DNA of 64,000 nucleotides from Catenovulum sp. 2E275 (GTDB taxonomy: Bacteria; Pseudomonadota; Gammaproteobacteria; Enterobacterales; Alteromonadaceae), in NCBI RefSeq assembly GCF_025515275.1, contig NZ_JAOPFU010000001.1:62001-126000 (forward strand), written 5' to 3'. Of the stretch, positions 46,410 to 52,543 are shown piece by piece; within the stretch, counting starts at the first letter, position 1; every line of letters begins with the position of its first letter. The notes beneath the pieces are model-generated. The model made no database searches. It was not told the DNA's origin and saw only the letters and a list, made by a program, of their open reading frames with translations. Both the position numbers and the translations under genes were made by a program.

Positions 46410-46472
46410 TTTTAACCTAATTTCTCCACCAGCAAAACAAAAAAGATTTGCCTGATACTTAAATTTAACTTA

Positions 46473-46500
46473 ATTATAGTCATATTATTTTTATAGTCAA
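46473..46500 (-). promoter_or_regulatory. Predicted sigma70 promoter of intracellular GH43
   Basis: On the minus strand TTGACT (46500-46495) and TATAAT (46478-46473) are separated by 16 bases. It is about 64 bases upstream of the GH43 ATG, and each hexamer lies in one TTATAGTCA repeat. Confidence 0.6.
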
Positions 46501-46506
46501 ATAAAC
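46493..46506 (+). promoter_or_regulatory. Candidate operator, ATAGTC box copy 4
   Basis: ATAGTCAAATAAAC is identical to the box at 3173-3186. It covers the -35 of the GH43 promoter, suiting repression. Confidence 0.5.
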
Positions 46507-46859
46507 AATAACTTTTAAAAATAAAAATCTATAATAAAAATATTAAATTAATTAAAAACAGAAACTTATAAAGATAAAATTTTATTTAATAAGACAAAAT
46601 GACAATAACACCTAGGAAATTAGTTGCTATTCATATAAAAATAGTTAAAAAATACAGAAGTTTATTAAAATAATACGATTATTAATGTATTCTAAAACAC
46701 ATAGTTTATTAAAGATAATTAAGCAAAAATATCCTATATAAATCTAATCTGTTGTTCTAAAGTTGTTAATAACATATTACTTTTGTTGATTAGACCGATA
46801 TTTTCACTTAACATAGTCATTTAATAATTAAGTACAAACTACCAAAATTAAGCAGCGCA

Positions 46860-47591
46860 ATGATTAAACCAAACGACTTATTAGCTCCAGAAATGGATAA
46901 AGAAGAACATTTACCAGAAGATGTAATGCGAAATATCTCGGTAGATAATCTGATTTACGCAATGGATAATGGCAAACTCAAAGTATTATTAGCTAAATAC
47001 AAACAAGGTATTGCGGCTAATAAATGGGGGTTGATCGGCCATTGGGTTAAACTAGATGAAGACCTAGAATCAGCAGCTTACCGTGTTGTAACTCAAGCAA
47101 CAGGCGTTAAAAACTTTCATTTAGATCAATTAGCCGCTTTTGGTAAAGTTAAACGTTACCCGCTAAGACGTATTGTGACTGTTGCTTATTATGCCTTGGT
47201 TAGAATGGAAGAAGTGAGCATTGAACATGGCGATAATACTCATGAAGTTGATTGGTTTGATGTTAAATCTTTACCTGAATTAATTTTTGACCATAAAGAG
47301 ATTATTGAATCATCGTTGGCACATTTAAAATATAAAGTTCGCCATGAGCCAATCGGGTTTAGCTTATTACCGGAAAAATTTACCCTGCTGCAATTACAGG
47401 AAATTTACGAAGCAATTTTAGATGTTAAGTTGGATAAACCAAACTTCCGCCGAAAAATTCAAAAAATGAACTTATTAATTAACTGCAAAGAAAAACAAAA
47501 AGATGTGGCGCATAGAGCTGCGACTTTATACCGCTTTGATATTAATGTTTATGAGAAGCTAAAAGATTTTGGCTTTAATTTTGAGTATTAA
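46860..47591 (+). CDS. NrtR/AraR-type regulator with inactive Nudix domain
   Basis: The 243-residue protein has an N-terminal Nudix-fold domain (about 20-155) and a C-terminal winged helix (about 165-240; FTLLQLQEIYEAIL then NFRRKIQKMNLL), the architecture of NrtR and the Bacteroides-type AraR regulators. The Nudix box is dead: after G60 the R-E-U-x-E-E core reads R75-V-V-T-Q-A-T-G82, so both metal-binding Glu pairs are missing. Such proteins bind a sugar or nucleotide ligand as a transcription sensor. It is divergent from intracellular GH43 and beside the uronate genes, so a pentose- or uronate-responsive regulator of the xylan regulon is likely. No strong ribosome-binding site precedes the ATG. 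Confidence 0.85.
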   Translation: MIKPNDLLAPEMDKEEHLPEDVMRNISVDNLIYAMDNGKLKVLLAKYKQGIAANKWGLIGHWVKLDEDLESAAYRVVTQATGVKNFHLDQLAAFGKVKRYPLRRIVTVAYYALVRMEEVSIEHGDNTHEVDWFDVKSLPELIFDHKEIIESSLAHLKYKVRHEPIGFSLLPEKFTLLQLQEIYEAILDVKLDKPNFRRKIQKMNLLINCKEKQKDVAHRAATLYRFDINVYEKLKDFGFNFEY

Positions 47592-47612
47592 AGCAAATTA
47601 ATTCGTGAAAAC

Positions 47613-47648
47613 AAAAACCGCTTATTTAATTAAAAATAAGCGGTTTTA
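47613..47648. terminator. Bidirectional terminator between NrtR-like and RpiB-like genes
   Basis: A perfect 14-bp stem (AAAACCGCTTATTT with AAATAAGCGGTTTT, 6-base loop) has A/T-runs on both sides. It serves both convergent genes. Confidence 0.85.
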
Positions 47649-47684
47649 TAATGCTTAAACTTTTACAACTAACTCACTTTCAAA

Positions 47685-48317
47685 TTAGATAAAAGATTTT
47701 ACAAACTCAGCAATTTTTTCGTCTTTGCAGTTCTCAAAAAAACATGCCTGAAAACGCGCGCCACCCACTGCTTGCTTAATAAGCTCAGGATCAAGTGACT
47801 TCATTGCTTCTAAATAATCTTTAGCAACCGCAGCTTTTACGGTTGATAAAATACCTGCATTTTCAACTTGTGATGCTTTACGCTCCGGCGGATAACCCTG
47901 ACCTTTAACACCCGTAAATGCTTTTTCAAAAATATATTTAATATTAAGCTCAGCACCCCAGCCAAAACCTTTGGCGAAAGGAAGTGCTAACGCATTACCG
48001 TTATTAATTTGAGCAAATAAATAAGCATCAGACGGGTCAATACAGTAACCACAAGTAACACCAGGGTATGCATTTAACGACATTAATGCACCTTGCCCAG
48101 TACCACAACCAGATACCACAAAATCAACTGCGCCTGAGTTTAATAATAAGCTCGCAATAATACCTAAATGAATATAGGTTAATCGGTGATCATTATCGCC
48201 ATCCATACCAACATTAAAAACGCTGTGACCTTGCTCACCGGCAACCGTTTCTAACTGCTCTAAAATAATTGGATTTTTAGCAGCTTGGCTAAATTCATTC
48301 ATTAGTGCAATTTTCAT
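47685..48317 (-). CDS. RpiB/LacAB-family isomerase, DhuI-like (uronate ketol-isomerase)
   Basis: The 210-residue cytoplasmic protein has the RpiB fold with a nucleophilic Cys71 in VVSGCGTGQGA. At 210 residues with a C-terminal extension (FGWGAELNIKYIFEKAF) and the start KIALMNEFSQAAKN, it is unlike the 150-residue RpiB. It resembles the DhuI type described in streptococci, which isomerises 4-deoxy-5-hexosulose uronate on the way to 2-keto-3-deoxygluconate. The KDG kinase lies divergently 184 bases away and would take the next product. GAGGA precedes the ATG. Ribose-5-phosphate or galactose-6-phosphate isomerisation are alternatives. Confidence 0.78.
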   Translation of the reverse strand: MKIALMNEFSQAAKNPIILEQLETVAGEQGHSVFNVGMDGDNDHRLTYIHLGIIASLLLNSGAVDFVVSGCGTGQGALMSLNAYPGVTCGYCIDPSDAYLFAQINNGNALALPFAKGFGWGAELNIKYIFEKAFTGVKGQGYPPERKASQVENAGILSTVKAAVAKDYLEAMKSLDPELIKQAVGGARFQACFFENCKDEKIAEFVKSFI

Positions 48318-48501
48318 ATCTAATCCTCAAAAGTTTGATTTTTATGCAGAGGTTAATTCTACTTAAAAACAAAATAAACTGCCACCGGTAGCATTTATTT
48401 TCAATATAAGTTTAACAACTGGTAATTTTCATTAACTAACGTTAATATGCAGCCTGATTTTTGGCCGCCCGCTGTTGGGTATCGAAAAAATGGAGAAAGT
48501 A

Positions 48502-49398
48502 GTGGCATCTTTAGTTTCTATTGGCGAGTGCATGTTAGAGTTAAATGCAACCGACACATTAAATTTTAAGCGTTCATTTGCAGGTGATACCTATAACACA
48601 GCAGTTTATGCTAAACGATGGCAATCACGACTTTCTGTCTATTATATCTCAGCAATAGGTACAGATAATCTAAGTAATGAAATGCTTGCCCAGTGGAAAG
48701 GTGAAGGTTTAAATACTCAATATGTCGCGCAAACGCCAGATGCACAGCTAGGTATTTATGCAATTAGCCGTGATGATCAGGGTAAACGCTGTGTTTCATA
48801 CTGGCGCAAAGAATCGGCAGCGAGCCAGTTAATGTCGTTACTAAAAGCTCAAAACATTTTAGCCAACTTGCCGCATTTTGATTATGTGTATTTTACTGGC
48901 ATCAGCTTAGGTATTTTATCGGACAGCGCCCGACAAGAGCTATTAGATTTAATTGAATCAATGAAAAATAAAGGCTCCAAAATTGTATTTGATCCAAATT
49001 ACCGTGCAAAACTTTGGAAATCGGATGAAGAAGCCATTAATTGGTTAACCAAAGCGTATCAGCTAACGGATATTGCATTACCGGGAATGACAGATCACAA
49101 AGCCTTATTTAAGCACCAAACTCACGATGAAGTAGCTGAATTTTTACAAGCATTAGGCTGTAAAGAAATTATTGTCAAGAATGCACAAGATGGTATTTAC
49201 GCCTTTACTCAAGATGAAAAATTCTGTTTTAGTGTAGATAAAAACTCACCTTGTATTGATACAACCGCAGCAGGCGACTCTTTTGCTGGTACTTACATTG
49301 CGGCGCGTATTGCAGGCGATGATATTTTATCTGCTGTTGAAGCGGGTGCAGATGTTGCAAGTAGCGTTGTTCGTCACGTGGGGGCTATCACTCACTAA
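48502..49398 (+). CDS. kdgK: 2-dehydro-3-deoxygluconate (KDG) kinase, PfkB family
   Basis: The 299-residue ribokinase-family enzyme carries SIGECMLEL at the N-terminus and FAGDTYNTAVYAKR, the sugar-binding signature of KDG kinases. The C-terminal PfkB signature DTTAAGDSFAGTYIAARIAG contains the catalytic base Asp. It phosphorylates KDG to KDPG for the Entner-Doudoroff aldolase, which is not in this window. I chose the GTG at 48502 because GGAG lies 6 bases before it and gives the usual KdgK start; ATG 48490 and TTG 48475 are in frame but have weaker sites. It is divergent from the DhuI-like gene. Confidence 0.87.
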   Translation: MASLVSIGECMLELNATDTLNFKRSFAGDTYNTAVYAKRWQSRLSVYYISAIGTDNLSNEMLAQWKGEGLNTQYVAQTPDAQLGIYAISRDDQGKRCVSYWRKESAASQLMSLLKAQNILANLPHFDYVYFTGISLGILSDSARQELLDLIESMKNKGSKIVFDPNYRAKLWKSDEEAINWLTKAYQLTDIALPGMTDHKALFKHQTHDEVAEFLQALGCKEIIVKNAQDGIYAFTQDEKFCFSVDKNSPCIDTTAAGDSFAGTYIAARIAGDDILSAVEAGADVASSVVRHVGAITH

Positions 49399-49703
49399 TT
49401 GAAAGTTTTGAAATAATCAATCAGCTCATCCCATCCTAAATTTAAGTTAAGTAACGCACTTTAACTTAAATTTAGGGGACAATTTTTTGCCAAACAGCTC
49501 ACAATTAATTGCCTCTTCTTTATCATTCCAATCCACTTTTGATTATTTTTTATACCATTACAAAAAATAATTCAAAATCACCTTGTGTTTTAAAAAATTT
49601 GCCCAACTATTATATTAAGCGACACATAAAATGGCTGTCGTTAACTCAGATTTTAAAACTGAGATTGCACTAACTATAAAACGATATTTGATAAGGATTT
49701 ACC
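49399..49703. other. 305-bp gene-free stretch between kdgK and hpf
   Basis: It contains the long inverted repeat at 49435-49476 and presumably the hpf promoter. Nothing else is clear. Confidence 0.5.
49435..49476. terminator. Long inverted repeat after kdgK
   Basis: The 16-bp arms (CCTAAATTTAAGTTAA and its complement) are perfect around a 10-base loop. It is AT-rich without a following T-run, and could be a terminator or a protein-binding palindrome. Confidence 0.5.
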
Positions 49704-50060
49704 ATGAAAATTAAACTTTCAGGTCACCACGTAGAAATCACTGATAGTGTACGAGAGCATGTTGAAGAAAAATTTGCCAAACTTGCCAGTCACTTTCCTT
49801 CTCTAATATCAGCCGATGTCATTATTACCAAACAGCACGGCGAATTTACCGTAGAATCAGTTACAAAATATGAAGGGGCAAGTCTTGCAGCTTCGGGGTC
49901 AGATAAAGTTATGTATCCGGCAATCAGCAACTCTGTAAAAAAATTAGATGCTGCGCTTAAACACAGAAAAGGGCAATTAAAAGGCGATTTACATAAAAAA
50001 CCAGAAGTCACCACGCCAGAAATAGCGCACGAAAAAGTGCAAGAAATGAATTTAACTTAA
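49704..50060 (+). CDS. hpf: Ribosome hibernation-promoting factor (HPF/RaiA family, short form)
   Basis: The 118-residue protein starts MKIKLSGHHVEITDSVREHV, diagnostic of HPF/YfiA. One S30AE domain (about 1-98, beta-alpha-beta-beta-beta-alpha) includes KKLDAALKHRKGQLK, the basic helix that binds 16S rRNA. Short-form proteins bind the A/P sites of 30S and stabilise 100S dimers with RMF. AAGGA precedes the ATG. It is a single gene with its own terminator rather than in the rpoN-ptsN operon of enterobacteria, and lies next to rpoH, suggesting a stress-related neighbourhood. Confidence 0.92.
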   Translation: MKIKLSGHHVEITDSVREHVEEKFAKLASHFPSLISADVIITKQHGEFTVESVTKYEGASLAASGSDKVMYPAISNSVKKLDAALKHRKGQLKGDLHKKPEVTTPEIAHEKVQEMNLT

Positions 50061-50082
50061 ACTAATCGAGTAAAGTTAACCT

Positions 50083-50109
50083 AAAAAAGCCAGCTTGCTG
50101 GCTTTTTTA
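50083..50109 (+). terminator. Terminator after hpf
   Basis: AAAAAAGCCAG-CTTG-CTGGCTTTTTT is a perfect stem with A/T-runs on both sides. Confidence 0.9.
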
Positions 50110-50342
50110 TTGGCTGTTTTTTACTGTGAAAATAAAAACACCCTCGCCTATTTCAACTTATTTTTAAGCAACTGGCATCCCAGCTCCTATCTAATGTCTA
50201 TCCAGCTTTTATCCCGCCGGACAAACTCATTGAATGCATTTTAAACGATCTGATTCAAAAACCATCAAAGGGGTATAAAAGTCACACTATTCATAAAAAT
50301 TTCATTAAAAAGTGCCATTTTTTTACTGAACTTAATTGACAT

Positions 50343-50369
50343 TTAGCACTCAATATTGGAGAGTGCTAA
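50343..50369 (+). promoter_or_regulatory. CIRCE element (HrcA operator) upstream of rpoH
   Basis: TTAGCACTC (50343-50351), a 9-base spacer and GAGTGCTAA (50361-50369) match the CIRCE consensus perfectly. TTGACA lies immediately upstream. A third half-site, TTAGCACTC (50377-50385), follows after 7 bases, so the middle arm can also pair downstream as a 9-bp hairpin. Confidence 0.92.
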
Positions 50370-50443
50370 TCAAGGGTTAGCACTCTTACATTAAGACTGC
50401 TAACAAAAAAACGATTCATTGTTTAACAAATACGGAGCTTAAC

Positions 50444-51307
50444 ATGGCCAATATGTCTGCATCTACAGCTTTAGTTCTATCACCGCAAATCGGTAGTTTA
50501 GATGCGTACATCCAATCAGTGAATAGCATTTCAGTATTAACTGCTGAAGAAGAAAAATCACTGGCTGAGCGATTATTTAACGATGGTGATTTAGACGCGG
50601 CACAACAACTTATCATGTCGCATTTACGTTTTGTTGTACATATTGCAAAAAGTTATTCAGGTTACGGCCTGCCTCAGGCAGATTTAATTCAAGAAGGTAA
50701 TATTGGATTAATGAAAGCCGTTCGTCGTTTTGACCCTTCTGTTGGTGTTCGCCTTGTTTCTTTTGCGGTTCACTGGATTAAAGCAGAAATTCACGAATAC
50801 GTACTTAAAAACTGGCGTATTGTTAAAGTTGCAACCACCAAAGCACAGCGTAAATTGTTCTTTAATTTACGTAAGTCTAAAAAACGTTTAGGTTGGTTCA
50901 ACAACGAAGAAGTAGATAATGTAGCAAACACATTAGGTGTGAGCCGTAGCGAAGTGCTTGAAATGGAATCGCGGATGAGCAATCAGGATCAAGCATTTGA
51001 TCTAACCGCTGGTGACGATGATGACAGCGCTTTTGCCCCAGCCCAATATTTAGAAGATAACAATTCAGATGTTGCTGAAGTAGTTGAATCTAATCAGTGG
51101 GAAAGCCATGCCAATACTCGTTTATTAAGTGCAATCTCAACTTTAGATGAACGCAGTCAGGATATTATTCGAGCGCGCTGGTTAGACGATGGTAATAAAA
51201 TTACCTTACAAGAACTGGCCGCAAAATATCAGGTATCAGCAGAGCGTGTACGCCAGCTTGAAGCCAATGCAATGAAAAAATTAAAAAATTCGATGGGTGA
51301 ATTATAA
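50444..51307 (+). CDS. rpoH: RNA polymerase heat-shock sigma factor (sigma32)
   Basis: The 287-residue protein is a complete sigma32. It has region 1.2 ([20 protein letters not shown]), region 2 with [19 protein letters not shown] and [17 protein letters not shown], and the RpoH box [20 protein letters not shown] that separates it from sigma70. Region 4 ends [22 protein letters not shown] lies 7 bases before the ATG. Unlike the usual gammaproteobacterial arrangement, ftsEX is not upstream; hpf is. The CIRCE operator in its leader implies HrcA repression, linking the two heat-shock circuits. A terminator follows the stop. Confidence 0.96.
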   Translation: MANMSASTALVLSPQIGSLDAYIQSVNSISVLTAEEEKSLAERLFNDGDLDAAQQLIMSHLRFVVHIAKSYSGYGLPQADLIQEGNIGLMKAVRRFDPSVGVRLVSFAVHWIKAEIHEYVLKNWRIVKVATTKAQRKLFFNLRKSKKRLGWFNNEEVDNVANTLGVSRSEVLEMESRMSNQDQAFDLTAGDDDDSAFAPAQYLEDNNSDVAEVVESNQWESHANTRLLSAISTLDERSQDIIRARWLDDGNKITLQELAAKYQVSAERVRQLEANAMKKLKNSMGEL

Positions 51308-51331
51308 CCTTTCGTATTCTAAAATTAAGTT

Positions 51332-51365
51332 AAAAAATAGCCAGCTTGTCTGGCTATTTTTATTT
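51332..51365 (+). terminator. Terminator after rpoH
   Basis: AAAATAGCCAG (51334-51344) and CTGGCTATTTT (51350-51360) form an 11-bp perfect stem with a 5-base loop and a trailing T-rich run. Confidence 0.88.
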
Positions 51366-51424
51366 TAAGCGCTAGACTACCCGCCTTTACTATTCAAAAT
51401 AATCAGTTTCAAAATTAAATTTTT

Positions 51425-51670
51425 ATGCAGTGTCGTTTAAGTTGCGGAGCTTGTTGTATTGCCCCGTCTATCAGTTCAGCTATTCCGGGGATGCCAAACG
51501 GCAAACCTGCCGGTGTTCGCTGTATTCAGCTAGATCACAATAATTTGTGCAAAATTTTTGGTAAACCTGAACGCCCTAAAGTTTGTGGTGAGTTTAAAGC
51601 CGAACACGCCTTTTGTGGTGATACATCTGAGCAAGCGATTCAGATTTTATCTGATTTAGAAAATAGCTAA
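51425..51670 (+). CDS. YkgJ-family cysteine-cluster protein
   Basis: This 81-residue protein has the UPF0153/YkgJ pattern: C-x3-C-G-A-C-C near the N-terminus (CRLSCGACCIAPS), PGMPNGKPAGVRC, and C-x-I-F...RPKVCGEF, in all about eight cysteines suited to binding zinc or an Fe-S cluster. The function of the family is unknown. Length matches the short members. No clear Shine-Dalgarno sequence is seen, but the ATG directly precedes the conserved Cys block. It is a single gene between the rpoH terminator and the MITE-like element. Confidence 0.85.
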   Translation: MQCRLSCGACCIAPSISSAIPGMPNGKPAGVRCIQLDHNNLCKIFGKPERPKVCGEFKAEHAFCGDTSEQAIQILSDLENS

Positions 51671-52051
51671 TCTTAACCTTTAACCTTAATAACGCCCTTT
51701 CCAATTCAACTTCTACACAGCCATAGTTCATAAAAATTTGGACGATTAGGCAAACATTTCAGACTATTTAGATAACACTTAAAAACAAAAAGCATCTATC
51801 CTCTAATAAACCTCAATTCGGGGTAAGAAGTTAGCTAGAGTCTTAAATTTATTGGATTTCAGTTTAAGTTCGTTTTCTAGTAAGGGATTTTTTATTAGAA
51901 CGTACGTAATAGCTGGCTATTACTAGCAAATTCAACGCAGTTATCAGGAAAAATAACCACTAGAAAGCAATTTGTTATCCCGAATTGAGGTTAATAACTT
52001 GCTCAAGTTCATTACTCGGATAATGACCGCCAACGCCACAGGAGAACTCAA
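51671..52051. other. 381-bp gene-free stretch containing a MITE-like element
   Basis: About half of this stretch (51810-51991) is the element described separately. The remaining 60 bases after it hold the promoter and AGGAG site of the hydroxylase operon. Confidence 0.6.
51810..51991. mobile_element. MITE-like non-autonomous element with 17-bp TIRs and 6-bp target duplication
   Basis: The left end ACCTCAATTCGGGGTAA (51810-51826) and right end TTATCCCGAATTGAGGT (51975-51991) are inverted repeats matching at 16 of 17 bases. Both ends are flanked by the direct repeat TAATAA (51804-51809 and 51992-51997), a target-site duplication. The 182-bp inside has no ORF but includes a palindrome, GTAATAGC-TG-GCTATTAC (51906-51923), and a second hairpin (TTCTAGTA with TATTAGAA). 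The parent transposase is not in this window. Confidence 0.75.
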
Positions 52052-52525
52052 ATGCCGGTTACAATTGAACTAAACGGAAAAAAACAAACGATTGATGCAT
52101 CCCCTTCTACCCCAATACTTTGGGTTATTAGAGACCAATTAAACTTAACCGGAACCAAATTTGGTTGTGGTATGGCCATGTGCGGTGCTTGTACTGTGCA
52201 TTTAGACGGTCAACCAATTCGCTCTTGCTCAACTCCACTGCAAGTTGCAGACGGTAAAAAAATTACCACGATAGAAGGTGTTAGCCAGAACAATAATAAA
52301 GCGATTATTGTGCAAAAAGCATGGGAAGATTTACAAGTACCACAATGTGGTTATTGCCAGTCTGGCCAGATTATGTCGGCAGTAGCTTTGCTTGAAAACA
52401 AACAAAACCCAACAGATGAAGAAATTGATGCCGCAATGAGTGGCAATATTTGCCGGTGTAGTACCTATGTGCGAATTCGCAGTGCAATCAAAACCGCAGC
52501 TAAACAAATCGCCGACGCCAAATAG
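52052..52525 (+). CDS. Molybdenum hydroxylase small subunit, two [2Fe-2S] clusters (IorA-like)
   Basis: The 157-residue electron-transfer subunit of the xanthine dehydrogenase family has a plant-type ferredoxin domain (C39, C44, C47, C59) and a C-terminal four-helix [2Fe-2S] domain (C99, C102, C134, C136; [10 protein letters not shown] and GNICRCSTY). AGGAG lies 8 bases before the ATG. The large subunit starts 18 bases after the stop. The pair most resembles isoquinoline 1-oxidoreductase IorAB, a group without an FAD subunit, which passes electrons to a cytochrome or other acceptor. The real substrate (aldehyde or N-heterocycle) is unknown. Confidence 0.9.
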   Translation: MPVTIELNGKKQTIDASPSTPILWVIRDQLNLTGTKFGCGMAMCGACTVHLDGQPIRSCSTPLQVADGKKITTIEGVSQNNNKAIIVQKAWEDLQVPQCGYCQSGQIMSAVALLENKQNPTDEEIDAAMSGNICRCSTYVRIRSAIKTAAKQIADAK

Positions 52526-52543
52526 CGGATAAGGAGAATCACC

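Larger units (their letters stand above)
46410..46859. promoter_or_regulatory. 450-bp divergent control region of GH43 and the NrtR-like gene
   Basis: Gene-free and very AT-rich. It holds a near-consensus promoter for GH43 (46473-46500), two TTATAGTCA direct repeats 17 bases apart (46474-46482 and 46491-46499) and the 14-base box at 46493-46506. Nothing else is clear. Confidence 0.6.
50061..50443 (+). promoter_or_regulatory. Control region and 5' leader of rpoH
   Basis: This 383-bp gene-free region holds the hpf terminator, TTGACA at 50336-50341, and the CIRCE element and hairpin described separately. About 75 bases lie between the CIRCE element and the rpoH ATG. The -10 is not clear. Confidence 0.6.

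Noticed and set aside
46860-46874. Palindromic NrtR operator next to the regulator gene
   Set aside because: I looked for an inverted repeat of ATAGTC and found only direct repeats; the box was reported without assigning a symmetric operator.
46860-47591. Active Nudix hydrolase
   Set aside because: The R-E-U-x-E-E residues are replaced by R-V-V-T-Q-A, so metal binding and hydrolysis are not expected.
47685-48317. Ordinary ribose-5-phosphate isomerase B
   Set aside because: It is about 60 residues too long and its N- and C-terminal sequences fit the DhuI-like group better.
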